From Mastigocoleus sp. MO_188.B34 (GTDB lineage Bacteria > Cyanobacteriota > Cyanobacteriia > Cyanobacteriales > Nostocaceae): DNA of 64,000 nt. A program made the translations under genes and the position numbers. Shown one piece after another: positions 8,771-19,010 of the stretch. Below the pieces are notes generated by a model, which made no database searches, was not told the DNA's origin, and was given only the letters and a program-made list of their open reading frames with translations. Where the stretch lies: the NCBI RefSeq assembly GCF_030065675.1, contig NZ_JASJDK010000002.1, positions 93,081 through 157,080 of the forward strand, read 5' to 3'. Every line of letters begins with the position of its first letter. The stretch's first letter is position 1.

Positions 8771-10465
8771 GTGAGATTAGTCAATTTTTCTGTAACTAAT
8801 TTTCGGAGTATTACCACTGCGCATAAAATCGCAATTTCTAATACTACCATCCTAATTGGAAAAAATAATGAAGGTAAATCAAATATCCTTAAGGCTCTCT
8901 CTATAGCGATGAAGGTTCTTCAAGAACATGCTGCACCTGGAAGGTTTTTGTTTTCCAGAGCCAGAATCAAATACCGTAATGATGAAAGTTTCTATTTATG
9001 GGAAAGGGATTTTCCTATTAATTTCCAAAAAAGGAAACAGGGGAATCAATCTATTTTTAGGCTGGAGTTTGATTTAGATGAGAAAGAGGTTATTGAATTT
9101 AAAGATACTATCAAATCTAATTTGAATGGTACTTTACCCATAGAGATAAAATTTAGCAAGGAGAAAAAGCCATCTATCAAAGTTTGTAAAAGTGGAAAAG
9201 GTTCTAAAACTCTTAATTCTAAATCGACACAGATTGCAGATTTCATTGCAAAAAAAATATCATTTAATTACATTCCCGCAATTAGAACTGATAAAAAAGT
9301 TTTGCGAGTTATTGATAGTATGCTATCTCAAGAACTTCGAATATTGGAAAAGGAGCAGACATATCAAAAAGCACTAGATACAATCAAAAAACTTCAACAG
9401 CCATTATTAAATAAGTTGGCAGAAAAAATCAAAGAACCTCTATCAGAATTTTTGCCAAATATGACTGAAGTCAAAATTGACATCCCAGAGCAAGAGAGGC
9501 GAACTGCTTTAAGAAAAAAGTTTAATGTAATTATTGATGATGGAACTCCTACAAACATAGAATTCAAAGGAGATGGTGTAAAAAGCCTAGCTGCATTAGC
9601 ACTTCTGAAGAACAGGTATCTAGAAGGTAGTGCTTCTATAGTGGCTATTGAAGAACCAGAGTCTCATCTTCATCCTGCTGCTATTCATCAATTAACTGAA
9701 ATCATCAACTCATTAGCTACCACCAGTCAAGTAATTATTACTACACATAATCCACTATTCGTTGATAGGCATTCTCTAAAATCTAATGTCATTATTGATA
9801 ATGGTAAAGCTTCTTCTGCGAGAAGTATCAAAGCAATTAGGGAAATTCTCGGAGTTAAAGCTTCTGATAATTTGATCAATGCAAATTATGCATTAGTAGT
9901 TGAAGGAGAAGAGGATGCAATAGCTCTCAAATCCCTTTTACCATTTTTGAGTGAAAAGTTAGCAAAGTTTATGAAAAATAATTTATTGGTTATTGAACCT
10001 ATACGGGGGGCTGGAAATTTATCCTACAAACTTTCATTACTTAATAGCTCATTGTGTGTGTACCATGTTCTTCTTGATAATGATGATGCTGGCAGGAAAT
10101 CCTATGACAAAGCTAGCAAAGAAGGACTTGTAACAGTTAAGAACTGTACTATGATAAATTGTTTGGGAATGAGCAATTCAGAATTTGAAGATTGCCTTGA
10201 CATATCTGTTTATAAACAAAAAATTTATGATAAATTTGGAGTTAATTTAAAAGATAATAAATTCCGTTGTAAGTTAAAATGGTCTGAACGCATAAAAAGT
10301 GTATTTCTAGATACAGGTAAGCCCTGGAACGAAACAATAGAAAAAGAGGTAAAGAGAGTAGTTTCACAGTGTGTAGCCAGAAATCCAGGCGCGTCACTTA
10401 ATACCCATAAGAGAAGCTCATTAGATGCTTTGGTGTCGGCCTTGGAGACACTAGTTAAAATCTAA
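8771..10465 (+). CDS. OLD-family ATP-dependent endonuclease (AAA ATPase + Toprim)
   Basis: Protein of 564 residues with the two-part layout of overcoming-lysogenization-defect (OLD) nucleases. The N-terminal ABC-type ATPase has Walker A GKNNEGKS (30-37) and a Walker B/D-loop VAIEEPESHLHP (from 291), and a C-terminal Toprim domain shows VVEGEEDA (from 376) and LDNDDAG (435-441). The Toprim acidic residues bind metal for DNA cleavage. Class 1 OLD proteins act alone; GajA of Gabija is similar but needs a helicase partner, and no UvrD-like gene is next door. It starts with GTG at 8771. It is likely an anti-phage or DNA-processing gene, and its isolated position next to decayed DNA hints at acquisition by transfer. 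Confidence 0.85.
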   Translation: MRLVNFSVTNFRSITTAHKIAISNTTILIGKNNEGKSNILKALSIAMKVLQEHAAPGRFLFSRARIKYRNDESFYLWERDFPINFQKRKQGNQSIFRLEFDLDEKEVIEFKDTIKSNLNGTLPIEIKFSKEKKPSIKVCKSGKGSKTLNSKSTQIADFIAKKISFNYIPAIRTDKKVLRVIDSMLSQELRILEKEQTYQKALDTIKKLQQPLLNKLAEKIKEPLSEFLPNMTEVKIDIPEQERRTALRKKFNVIIDDGTPTNIEFKGDGVKSLAALALLKNRYLEGSASIVAIEEPESHLHPAAIHQLTEIINSLATTSQVIITTHNPLFVDRHSLKSNVIIDNGKASSARSIKAIREILGVKASDNLINANYALVVEGEEDAIALKSLLPFLSEKLAKFMKNNLLVIEPIRGAGNLSYKLSLLNSSLCVYHVLLDNDDAGRKSYDKASKEGLVTVKNCTMINCLGMSNSEFEDCLDISVYKQKIYDKFGVNLKDNKFRCKLKWSERIKSVFLDTGKPWNETIEKEVKRVVSQCVARNPGASLNTHKRSSLDALVSALETLVKI

Positions 10466-11020
10466 ATTGGCTGTATAACAATTGTGTTGGAGTCGATTGA
10501 GTAAGGATTCTGGTTTGGTTTTAGAAACCACTAACACCCGCTCAATACAAAAGGTTACCTGTAGTGCGATCGCACTCCCTACAACAAAACAAAACCCACA
10601 ACAGGATCAATTCTGAAGTTCCTCTAGTTCAATTCCCAACTCCTGCATCACAACTTTAGTTGATAAATAGAACTCCTTCGCAGTCGTATGCAGACTACAT
10701 CCTGGATAGTCAGAATATTTCATTGTTTGTTCACATTTTCTAAGGCTTGACTACATAAGCATAGGGTATTAATTTGCAGTACCTTTTCCCATTCTCCCCG
10801 TTGCACCATCACATCAGACTTCGGGGTAAAATATCCATATGGTCAGCATAGTCAAGTAAAGTTTTGTATTCTTTTAATCCACTTGTGTGTAAGTTTTCCA
10901 AGCTCACCCGAGTTTTTTTAGATGAATTCACTATAATCATTCTGTGTAGCGATAATATATACAAAATCTATCGCAGATTAAAGAAGTCAATTGCTGTCAT
11001 CATGAGCAACGGAATTGAGT
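10466..11020. other. Gene-poor spacer with decayed coding DNA
   Basis: This spacer between the OLD gene and leuC contains the hdrB-like remnant and a HIP1 site near 10566. On the minus strand from about 10940 a short frame begins MIIVNSSKKTRVSLENL and stops at about 10810, with a second short frame next to it that looks like its frameshifted continuation. No intact gene is present. Confidence 0.5.
10558..10723 (-). pseudogene. hdrB-like N-terminal fragment (CCG domain), decayed
   Basis: Read on the minus strand from the ATG at 10723, the frame gives MKYSDYPGCSLHTTAKEF, then LSTKVVMQELGIELEEL, and stops at 10607-10609. This closely resembles the start of heterodisulfide reductase subunit B-like proteins, with the PGCSLH iron-sulfur motif. 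Directly after the TGA the frame continues SCCG, the second half of the cysteine-rich domain, where intact family members usually have W-x-CCG. The TGA is therefore best read as a Trp codon mutated to stop. No further HdrB sequence follows. Only about 50 of roughly 300 residues survive. Upstream on the same strand (10724-10940) are short broken frames that may be part of the same decayed locus, but I cannot identify them. Confidence 0.6.
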
Positions 11021-12427
11021 ATGAGCAAAGGTACATTATTTGATAAAGTTTGGGACTCACATACGGTCGGGGTACTTCCTTCAGGACAAACACAATTATT
11101 TATTGGGTTACACCTAATTCATGAAGTTACTAGTCCCCAAGCCTTTGCTATGTTACGGGAGAGGGGGTTAAAAGTATTATTTCCAGAACGGACTGTCGCC
11201 ACCGTAGACCATATCGTACCAACAGATAACCAAGCCCGTCCTTTTAGCGATCGCCTAGCAGAAGAAATGATTCAGGCGCTAGAAGATAACTGTAAGCAAA
11301 ACGGTATCACCTTTTATAATATCGGTTCTGGCAGTCAAGGAATTGTCCATGTGATTGCTCCCGAACAAGGACTTACTCAACCAGGAATGACCATCGCCTG
11401 TGGGGATAGCCACACATCCACCCATGGCGCATTTGGGGCGATCGCTTTTGGTATTGGAACTAGCCAAGTCCGAGATGTTTTAGCTTCTCAAACCCTTGCT
11501 CTTGCTAAGTTGAAAGTTCGTAAGATAGAAGTTAACGGTACTCTCCAACCCGGTGTTTATGCTAAAGATGTAATTCTCCATGTTATTCGTACCTTGGGTG
11601 TTAAAGGTGGTGTCGGATATGCCTACGAGTATGCAGGTACTACTTTTGAGCAAATGAGCATGGAAGAACGGATGACCGTTTGTAATATGTCCATTGAAGG
11701 TGGTGCTCGTTGCGGTTACGTTAATCCAGACCGAGTTACCTATGAGTATCTCAAAGGTAGAAAATTTGCACCCCAAGGTTCGGACTGGGAAAAAGCTGTA
11801 GCTTGGTGGGATTCTATTCGCAGCGATGCTGATGCTGAATATGATGATGTCGTAGTTTTTGACGCTAGTGAGATTCCTCCAACAGTTACTTGGGGAATTA
11901 CACCTGCACAAGGTATTGGGATTAATCAAACTGTACCGACTAGCGAAGAACTACCTGCTGATGATCGCTTCATAGCAGAGGAAGCCTATAGCTATATGGA
12001 TTTAGCTCCTGGTAAGCCGATCGAAGGTACCAAGGTAGATGTTTGCTTTATTGGTAGTTGCACTAATGGACGAATTAGTGATTTACGGGAAGCAGCAAAA
12101 GTAGCTAAGGGACATCATGTAGCTCAAGGAGTAAAAGCATTTGTTGTTCCTGGTTCTGAATTGGTAAAACAGCAAGCCGAAGCAGAAGGTTTGGATCGAG
12201 TTTTCCAAGAAGCAGGATTTGAGTGGCGCGAACCAGGATGTTCCATGTGTTTAGCCATGAATCCCGATAAGTTAGAAGGAAGACAATTAAGTGCATCTTC
12301 CTCAAATCGTAACTTTAAAGGAAGACAAGGTTCAGCTTCTGGTCGGACTTTATTAATGAGTCCAGCAATGGTTGCAGCTGCGGCGGTAAAAGGCGAAGTT
12401 TATGATGTCCGCGAATTATTGAATTAA
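11021..12427 (+). CDS. leuC: 3-isopropylmalate dehydratase large subunit
   Basis: Large subunit of isopropylmalate isomerase (leucine biosynthesis), 468 residues from the ATG at 11021. It interconverts 2- and 3-isopropylmalate with LeuD. The aconitase-type 4Fe-4S cysteines are visible in [13 protein letters not shown] and [11 protein letters not shown], and the substrate loop [25 protein letters not shown] is intact. A TTG six bases upstream (11015) is in frame, but the ATG gives the family-like [14 protein letters not shown] start. It is followed after 246 bp by leuD. The spacer is almost entirely heptamer repeat DNA, so co-transcription is likely but spacing is unusual. Confidence 0.97.
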   Translation: MSKGTLFDKVWDSHTVGVLPSGQTQLFIGLHLIHEVTSPQAFAMLRERGLKVLFPERTVATVDHIVPTDNQARPFSDRLAEEMIQALEDNCKQNGITFYNIGSGSQGIVHVIAPEQGLTQPGMTIACGDSHTSTHGAFGAIAFGIGTSQVRDVLASQTLALAKLKVRKIEVNGTLQPGVYAKDVILHVIRTLGVKGGVGYAYEYAGTTFEQMSMEERMTVCNMSIEGGARCGYVNPDRVTYEYLKGRKFAPQGSDWEKAVAWWDSIRSDADAEYDDVVVFDASEIPPTVTWGITPAQGIGINQTVPTSEELPADDRFIAEEAYSYMDLAPGKPIEGTKVDVCFIGSCTNGRISDLREAAKVAKGHHVAQGVKAFVVPGSELVKQQAEAEGLDRVFQEAGFEWREPGCSMCLAMNPDKLEGRQLSASSSNRNFKGRQGSASGRTLLMSPAMVAAAAVKGEVYDVRELLN

Positions 12428-12481
12428 TTTTAGGGGTTAGGGATTAGGGATTGGTTCTTTAATCTTGATTACCAACTTATT

Positions 12482-12664
<183 letters not shown>

Positions 12665-12673
12665 TTAATCTAA

Positions 12674-13282
12674 ATGACAAGCGAAGTTAAAACAGTTTCT
12701 GGAAGTGGTATTCCTTTAGTTGGAAATGATATTGATACCGATCGCATTATTCCGGCGCGGTTTTTGCGTTGTGTAACTTTTGATGGTTTGGGCGAACATG
12801 CTTTTGAAGATGACAGGAAAGCTTTAGCAGGGAAACATCCATTCGACCAACCCCAATACAAAGGTGCAAATATTTTGGTTGTCAACCGCAACTTCGGTTG
12901 TGGTTCATCGCGGGAACATGCACCCCAAGCCATATCTAAATGGGGTATCCAAGCTTTGATTGGCGAAAGTTTTGCCGAAATCTTTTTTGGTAACTGTGTG
13001 GCGATGGGTATTCCTTGCGTTACTATGGATCCTGAAAAAGTTAAAGAAATACAACAAATTTTAACTAATAATCCTCAAGCAGGGGTGAGCATAAATTTAG
13101 AAACGATGCAGGTACTATGCGGTGATTTTTCTGCATCCATTTCAATTGATCGAGGTGCTCGAAATATGTTTATCTCCGGAACTTGGGATGCTTGCGGTCA
13201 GTTAGTAGCTAATGCAGCTAGGATTCGGGAGACAGCGATGCAGTTACCTTATGTTGGTTGGAGTAATTTAGCTGCAGGTTAG
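12674..13282 (+). CDS. leuD: 3-isopropylmalate dehydratase small subunit
   Basis: Small swivelling subunit of isopropylmalate isomerase, 202 residues. It shows [13 protein letters not shown] near the N-terminus and the [16 protein letters not shown] substrate-binding loop. It pairs with LeuC just upstream. The ATG at 12674 is only 9 bases after the heptamer array and has no visible Shine-Dalgarno sequence. Translation may therefore depend on leaderless-like or S1-assisted initiation. Length is normal for the family. Confidence 0.96.
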   Translation: MTSEVKTVSGSGIPLVGNDIDTDRIIPARFLRCVTFDGLGEHAFEDDRKALAGKHPFDQPQYKGANILVVNRNFGCGSSREHAPQAISKWGIQALIGESFAEIFFGNCVAMGIPCVTMDPEKVKEIQQILTNNPQAGVSINLETMQVLCGDFSASISIDRGARNMFISGTWDACGQLVANAARIRETAMQLPYVGWSNLAAG

Positions 13283-13325
13283 TTAAGATTTTGATGTTTG
13301 CTAATACCAAATAGCTTATTACAGT

Positions 13326-13341
13326 GTGGGCAAATGCCCAC
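13326..13341. terminator. Hairpin after leuD
   Basis: GTGGGCA-AA-TGCCCAC is a perfect 7-bp stem 43 bases after the leuD stop, followed by CTATATTAATTT. It is a plausible terminator of leuCD. It also matches a dispersed gtgggca/tgcccac repeat common in Nostocales, so it may be a repeat that serves the purpose. Confidence 0.5.
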
Positions 13342-13835
13342 CTATATTAATTTACAATATTTGTTTAAAAAATTTATCTGCAGACAAATATCATATTTGT
13401 AATTGAATGTGCGTTCAAATTTATGATTATTGAACAAAATTCATAATTTTTGATGAAGACCTGGATTGATTTGCTATTACTCTCCATATATCCCTGAAAT
13501 ACTTAATTACGACTTTTGTAACACTTCTGTAACAATATACCAATACCCCACAAAACCCCCCTTTTTTTTCCTTCTGATAATGGGAACATTAAGTTGTGAT
13601 GAACCACAGACCCAAAATGTGTGAACTACCTACCATACATCCAATCAATTTGGAAACTTGAGTTTTCGCTAACTTCTTTAAAAAAGGATGTGCTTTAGGT
13701 TAATGTCGGGGCTGCTTTTTTGTTCCAAGATATGTATGCTAAAAACACCATTCTTCATCCTCTCTAATATCTCCAGTCTTGTTGGGAAAGTAGCTTAAGT
13801 CCTAATCCTAACCCCAATTCAAACTCCATTCTACT

Positions 13836-14035
13836 TAGCAGAGAATATTCTTTGTTCTGATTTATAAAAACTTAAGTCATCGCAGACATATACTCTACTT
13901 GGTGAAACAGCGCGGTCTTGGGGGTCTCCCCCATGAGTGACTGCTGAACCCGTAAGGGTGTAAATCTGAAATATATAGGCGACTAATACTCTATTCCAGA
14001 CGTGAAGTTTAAGGTCTGGAATAGATTTTTCATTG
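13836..14035 (+). ncRNA. Candidate structured RNA ending in an intrinsic terminator
   Basis: The stretch contains a TGGGGG-TCT-CCCCCA hairpin at about 13918-13932, in a wider sequence (gcgcggtcttggggg... context) that I recall as a dispersed Nostocales repeat. A strong terminator follows: CTATTCCAGAC and GTCTGGAATAG, an 11-bp perfect stem at about 13991-14023, then ATTTTT. A terminator this strong with no gene before it on the plus strand suggests a small RNA. I could not match it to 6S, Yfr or other named families. The 5' end is a guess. Confidence 0.35.
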
Positions 14036-14440
14036 ACCAGCATTGATAATGAGTTAGGTATAGCTAAGAATAATGCTGGCTTCTTATTTCTGGGAATTCT
14101 AAAATATTATTTTCAGAGAGACTAAAAATAATTATTTGCTCTTGTTACGAATAAACTAAGTTGGTCTTCAATCTTTGTGCTAGTCTTATCCACAGGTACA
14201 ATCTCAGTATTTGCGATCGCGGACATAACTCTGCTATTGAGACTTTTGTTGAGTATTAATCTCTATATGTGCTGCAACGCCACTCATGATCGTATTGTGC
14301 GATCAATTTTTTCTTATCTGTAAAACTGATGAAAGTATATCTTCGTCAGAGAAATTTGAAAGATTGCTGTAATTCTCAAAGCCGGATATAAAAGAAAAAT
14401 AACTTCGTATAAATACTATGTTTATAGAATCATAAATAAC

Positions 14441-15895
14441 ATGGAGAATTGTTCGCGTAAGCCAACACGAAAGTCATCAAAAAGAAAAGCCATCAAAAAA
14501 ATTTATAAAAGAATTCAACAAAAAAGAATTCAACACAAAAAAATTCACAAACGTCGCCAAAAGAGAATATCGCTTTTTACAGCTTTGGCAATTGTATTAT
14601 TATTTACTGGTGGTGCTCTTGCGATCGCCTCGGTTAGAATTGGTTTTTTATTAATTGTCAGACCAAGTGAGGTTCTGTGGGTAAATCATTTTCTACCAGA
14701 GTGGGCAAAAATTAAGGATGTAGATCTCGACTTACCCCAAAGCCGCAAACAGATCGAAAATGCAATATATCACCAAGGACAAATTGCAGGGAAAGTCTTA
14801 CCTTTAGCAAAAACTGCTGACCAATCCTTTTTACTTCCTATTTTTCAAAAAAGACCCAACTGTCAGTCAGATTGTCAGAAAATTGTTGAATTGAGAGCTT
14901 ATAATCTTTCCCAAAGTAGTGAAGTATCGCGACAAAAACACTATGAAATGGTTGCACGCTTAAAAATTGAGGGTCCAGAAGAATCCTTCGTTATTGCTCC
15001 CTTAGTAAATATTACTAACGAAACCCAAGGTGCTAACATTGCCTTACCTTTAAATCACATCGAGTCCTTTCAAGGAAATGATCTTCCAGCAGGAAAGTGG
15101 TTTTATCTCCGGGGTCAGCGTAATTCCGGTAATCATAGTGTAAATTACGGTCATATTATTTACTACAATCTGAAACGCAAACACCTGAAAGTAATGCAAT
15201 CTTGGACTAGTCCATCGGGAGATAATCCAAAATGGCAACAGGTAACAGGGGACAATACAAAAGAATTAGTTGTTAACCAAACAGTTGGTTTTGAGCCTCG
15301 AGTTCGCGTTTATCAGGCTAAGTCCTTTAACTCTATTAATAACCCTATTAGACTTCGCCTGATCGCTCTTAAACCTCCAACCTTCAAAGATAGGGGTTAC
15401 CAAAAAGCTTTACTCATTGCTCGCAAGGGTCTATGGACTCCAGCTTTTAAGTGGTTACAATTTATCCGAAAGCAGCACAAAGGCAAAATATCTGCAGATT
15501 CCATCGCTCAAATTGATTTAATTCGCTTACACTCGGAACTGAGTACCAAGCAGGCAAACATCAATTGGGCAAGTCCCAGCCAACAAGTACAAGTGTATTT
15601 AATTGATGGTAGCTGGGAAAAAGCTTTACAAGTATTTGAGAAATCGCCAAGTAATTCCAAAGAAATAGTTAGCTTGCTCAAAGCAGACAGGGGTAGATTA
15701 TGGGATCGCGTTAAAGTCGCGTTACAAGTTAATCCCAATCGTCCCCAAGTTCAAACATGGGGGGCTCTAATTTTAGCTGCAAAATTTGGAGATTCACGGG
15801 CAAAGTCATGGTTAAAAACGCAAAAAAGGTTAAATAAAAATAACTTTGCACGTCTTGAAATTTTGTTGGCAAGAATTGAGGATAGGACACAATAA
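14441..15895 (+). CDS. Conserved hypothetical membrane-anchored protein
   Basis: Protein of 484 residues. The first 45 residues are extraordinarily basic (runs of Lys/Arg), followed by one transmembrane helix (about 47-72, LFTALAIVLLFTGGALAIASV). A large soluble domain outside the membrane follows, with a pair of close cysteines (RPNCQSDCQK). The C-terminal third (about 325-484) is helical and TPR-like, with alternating tryptophan-containing helices. I do not recognise a named family. The topology suggests an anchored periplasmic or lumenal protein. It is monocistronic, with a hairpin about 70 bp after its stop. Confidence 0.8.
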   Translation: MENCSRKPTRKSSKRKAIKKIYKRIQQKRIQHKKIHKRRQKRISLFTALAIVLLFTGGALAIASVRIGFLLIVRPSEVLWVNHFLPEWAKIKDVDLDLPQSRKQIENAIYHQGQIAGKVLPLAKTADQSFLLPIFQKRPNCQSDCQKIVELRAYNLSQSSEVSRQKHYEMVARLKIEGPEESFVIAPLVNITNETQGANIALPLNHIESFQGNDLPAGKWFYLRGQRNSGNHSVNYGHIIYYNLKRKHLKVMQSWTSPSGDNPKWQQVTGDNTKELVVNQTVGFEPRVRVYQAKSFNSINNPIRLRLIALKPPTFKDRGYQKALLIARKGLWTPAFKWLQFIRKQHKGKISADSIAQIDLIRLHSELSTKQANINWASPSQQVQVYLIDGSWEKALQVFEKSPSNSKEIVSLLKADRGRLWDRVKVALQVNPNRPQVQTWGALILAAKFGDSRAKSWLKTQKRLNKNNFARLEILLARIEDRTQ

Positions 15896-15962
15896 TTACA
15901 ATCATGTCCCATTGTTTTTCTGGGAAGTTTTATTCGAAATTAGGTAGATATCCAAATTAGAA

Positions 15963-16013
15963 GTGACATGCTGCCACACTCGCTGGATCAAATATGGGGT
16001 GGGAACATGTCAC
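15963..16013. repeat. Inverted repeat, possible bidirectional terminator
   Basis: GTGACATG at 15963-15970 and CATGTCAC at 16006-16013 are perfect 8-bp arms, with a secondary GCCAC/GTGG pairing inside. It lies between two convergent genes (14441 plus, 16115 minus), which fits a shared terminator, although no clear T-tract follows. Confidence 0.4.
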
Positions 16014-16114
16014 ATACAAGAAAATATTGATGGATAGTGTCTAGGACATTAATCCTTTTAAAACATAGATTTGAGTAATTGGTGTTTTATATTTGGATTC
16101 AAAAAACTGATTTC

Positions 16115-16300
16115 TTATTCTTGTTTGGTATTTGCGGCCAATCGCTTCAGTTGTAAATGTTTTAGCTCTTGAAGTAGACAATCCACCTCAGCTTGTAAAT
16201 GCATGAACTTGACCTGTTGGTCGACCTTATAGGGAGATTGATTTAACTTCGTTGCCACCATAGTTTGAGATTCTCGATCAGACACACTGGATATAGACAT
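16115..16300 (-). CDS. Small conserved cyanobacterial protein
   Basis: Protein of 61 residues. The core TKLNQSPYKVDQQVKFMHLQAEVDCLLQEL followed by a helical, Gln/Leu-rich tail looks like a short coiled coil. I recall near-identical cores in small hypothetical proteins of other cyanobacteria, which supports it as a real gene. No function is known to me. It has no signal peptide or cysteine motif. It stands alone, convergent with the gene at 14441. Confidence 0.7.
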   Translation of the reverse strand: MSISSVSDRESQTMVATKLNQSPYKVDQQVKFMHLQAEVDCLLQELKHLQLKRLAANTKQE

Positions 16301-16795
16301 CGTTAACTGAATGGAAATTTAACTCACACCATAAAAAATATTATAATAGCGTAATATAAAGAATCATTAAATTATTATATATTTGCCATTGTCATCCGTA
16401 ATTACCAGGAAGTTATCACATACTTGGTTACTTAAGTAGGCTGTGCTACAAAATTTACAACTATGGCAATATGAGACTGAATAGAAATGAAACTGTAGGA
16501 GCAAAACTAAATCCTATGGAACTGAATGGAAGATTAGTTAACGGAAGATTAATTAACAGATTTGGAAAAATATTAAATCTTGAGAAATATTAAATCCTGA
16601 ATAATGTAAATCCTGGCTGTTGATCTATGCATATTAAAGGATACAATAATATATTGCATTGCTTGATAATTAAAGCGGCAATCGTCTTGTAGTTCCATCT
16701 TGTAAATTCAAGATTTAGATTTCAAGATAAGTAACAACTGCCTGCATTTTTTATTTAAAGTTTTTAATTTCTGATTAAGAGGCCTATTAAAAACC
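16301..16795. other. Intergenic region upstream of thrC
   Basis: No gene is seen. The stretch is AT-rich with short imperfect direct repeats (GGAAGATTA twice near 16530-16550). It is the leader shared by the divergent small gene at 16115-16300 and thrC. Confidence 0.4.
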
Positions 16796-17887
16796 GTGAC
16801 TTTAAGCCTGTCTGCTGCGACATCTCAACGCCAACCGTGGCGTGGATTGATAGAGCAATATCGTGAATACTTGCCTGTAAGCGAAGAAACTCCGGTAGTA
16901 ACTCTGTTAGAGGGTAATACTCCCCTTATCCCAGTTCCTGCGATCGCAAAACATATTGGCAGACAAGTAAACGTTTTTGTTAAGTACGATGGTCTCAATC
17001 CCACCGGTAGCTTTAAAGACCGAGGGATGACAATGGCAATTTCTAAAGCCAAAGAAGCAGGAGCAAAAGCAGTAATTTGCGCCAGTACCGGAAATACCTC
17101 AGCAGCAGCAGCAGCTTATGCAAAGCGTGGGGGAATGAAAGCTTTTGTCTTGATTCCGGACGGCTATGTTGCTTTGGGAAAACTGGCACAGGCTTTGCTT
17201 TACGGAGCTGAAGTACTGGCGATCGAGGGTAATTTTGATGAAGCTTTAGAAATCGTCCAAGAAATTGCCCGTAATTACCCCGTTACTCTGGTCAATTCTG
17301 TTAATCCCTATCGTTTAGAAGGACAAAAAACGGCAGCTTTTGAAATTGTAGATACTTTGGGTGATGTTCCAGACTGGTTATGTATCCCAGTTGGTAACGC
17401 CGGTAATATTTCTGCCTACTGGATGGGATTTTGTGAATATCATCAAGCCCAAAAATGCAAGCGTTTGCCCAAAATGCTGGGTTTTCAGGCTGCAGGTTCT
17501 GCACCTTTAGTTAAAGGTGAACGAGTTATGAATCCAGAAACCATCGCTACTGCAATTCGTATCGGTAACCCAGCCAGTTGGGAAAAAGCTGTTGCGGTAA
17601 AATCAGCTAGTATGGGTGGTTTCTATGCTGTAAGCGATGAAGAAATTCTTGATGCTTATAGGTTACTCGCATCGACAGAAGGTATTTTTTGCGAACCTGC
17701 AAGCGCTTCTTCTGTAGCAGGTTTATTGAAAGTAAAAGACCAAGTACCTACTGGAGCAACAGTAGTTTGTGTATTGACGGGAAATGGGTTAAAAGATCCA
17801 GACACAGCAATTAATCATAGTAATCCCCAGTTTAAAAAAGGTATACCAGCAAATATCAAATCTGTTGCTGAAGCTATGGGATTTTGA
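16796..17887 (+). CDS. thrC: Threonine synthase
   Basis: PLP enzyme of 363 residues converting O-phosphohomoserine to threonine. The PLP lysine lies in [14 protein letters not shown], and the phosphate loop and core are seen in [20 protein letters not shown] and [13 protein letters not shown]. It is the short, bacterial-type threonine synthase. The GTG at 16796 is the best start, with AAGAGG 13 bases upstream; no ATG occurs before the conserved region. It is monocistronic. Confidence 0.96.
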   Translation: MTLSLSAATSQRQPWRGLIEQYREYLPVSEETPVVTLLEGNTPLIPVPAIAKHIGRQVNVFVKYDGLNPTGSFKDRGMTMAISKAKEAGAKAVICASTGNTSAAAAAYAKRGGMKAFVLIPDGYVALGKLAQALLYGAEVLAIEGNFDEALEIVQEIARNYPVTLVNSVNPYRLEGQKTAAFEIVDTLGDVPDWLCIPVGNAGNISAYWMGFCEYHQAQKCKRLPKMLGFQAAGSAPLVKGERVMNPETIATAIRIGNPASWEKAVAVKSASMGGFYAVSDEEILDAYRLLASTEGIFCEPASASSVAGLLKVKDQVPTGATVVCVLTGNGLKDPDTAINHSNPQFKKGIPANIKSVAEAMGF

Positions 17888-17999
17888 GTGTTAGCGATAG
17901 GTAAATGCGTACTTTACGTATAATATCTAAGGTTAATTAACGGTTTCTTTGTCTTTATGCTAATAGTTTCTTAATAACCCAAACCCCAAAGGTTGGTGC

Positions 18000-18470
18000 T
18001 TACTGTTCGCTCCTCCCAGTACTAACTTTAGTTTTCTGTTGTTTAAAACCATCAATCGCATCGCCCAAAGCTGTAGTAAGGCTTTTACGGGTTTGAATGT
18101 GCATTTCTTGTTCCGTTTTTAAAGCTTGCTGTAAGCGATCGCGTTCTTTCATCACACCGATTAGTTTAACTTTCAGTTCTTTAATTGAATTCAGTTGTTC
18201 TACTTCATCCTGAATTTTTGTGGCTGTTTGAGCATCTGGTAACTTTCCATCGTCGATACCTTTTATTTGTTGAATTTCCGACTTTAAAGAACCTATAGTT
18301 TGTTGAAATAGTTGTACGTCTGTACGACGTTGTTCCGCTTCGGTATTATAAAGTTTACGCCATTTCTCTGAACTCTCCCAAGCCGATGTCAGTTGGGTTT
18401 GTAAATCAATTATTGCTTGTTTCAATTTCTGAATTTCTGTTAACCACTTCTGTGTTAAGTCTTGACTCAT
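18000..18470 (-). CDS. Coiled-coil protein
   Basis: Protein of 156 residues from the ATG at 18470 (an in-frame ATG at 18482 would add four residues, but MSQDLTQKW is the more natural start). It is almost entirely long amphipathic helix, with heptad patterns in IQKLKQAIIDLQTQLTSAW and EQLNSIKELKVKLIGVMKERDRLQQAL. No membrane segment or catalytic motif is present. It is probably a soluble coiled-coil structural or scaffold protein. The family resembles conserved cyanobacterial hypotheticals, and the function is unknown. It converges on thrC with a 112-bp gap. Confidence 0.75.
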   Translation of the reverse strand: MSQDLTQKWLTEIQKLKQAIIDLQTQLTSAWESSEKWRKLYNTEAEQRRTDVQLFQQTIGSLKSEIQQIKGIDDGKLPDAQTATKIQDEVEQLNSIKELKVKLIGVMKERDRLQQALKTEQEMHIQTRKSLTTALGDAIDGFKQQKTKVSTGRSEQ

Positions 18471-18482
18471 AAAAATCCACAT

Positions 18483-19010
18483 CTATATTATGTTAGCTTG
18501 CATTCTCTCACAAAAAGCCAGAATTCAACCTGGCATGAAGCTCAAAAATTTTTAAAATAACTAATAAGTAAAATTGTAATTTTAAGATATTCTATTGGAG
18601 TTATTTAAACTTTGATAAAGTATAAAACAAAATTTCAAAGCTTTAACGAGAAGTTGAAATCAAAAATATCTTTATCGATTACAAGACCTACAATAGTTAT
18701 TAAGTATCATAGACATCAAAAATTATACAAATCACCAAAGTAGAATGTAAAGTCTGTACGCAGAAATTTAATCACTTAATTGATGATTTAATTCAATATA
18801 GTTTGTAATTCTATGGTTTTGACTTTGATACTTTCAATATAATGTTTTCAATAATTATTTTGAACTCTCAATAATTCATTTTCAATCAATTAATTAATTA
18901 ATTAATTAATTATTATTAAGATATAACTAGTTGGATTGATACATCATAAAAATATTAGGGTTGCTACTGTTGGAATATTGATGATGAATTTCTGATTCAC
19001 CAAAAATATA
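18483..19010. other. AT-rich intergenic region with a TTAA microsatellite
   Basis: No gene is visible. At about 18887-18912 the tetranucleotide TTAA repeats about six times. The region is the divergent promoter spacer between the coiled-coil gene and the DUF389 gene. Confidence 0.5.

Larger units (their letters stand above)
13283..14440. other. Long intergenic region between leuD and the next gene
   Basis: No credible protein gene lies in these 1.16 kb; the longest open frame (13831-14043, minus) runs opposite a repeat hairpin and a terminator and looks spurious. The region holds the leuD hairpin, a possible structured RNA at about 13836-14035, a HIP1 site at about 14213 and an AT-rich leader for the gene at 14441. 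Around 13610-13730 there is a stretch of unusual composition ending in GGGGCTGCTTTTTT for which I see no clear stem. Confidence 0.4.

Noticed and set aside
13831..14043. 70-residue minus-strand frame
   Set aside because: Lies opposite the hairpin and terminator of a probable small RNA; no protein-like features.
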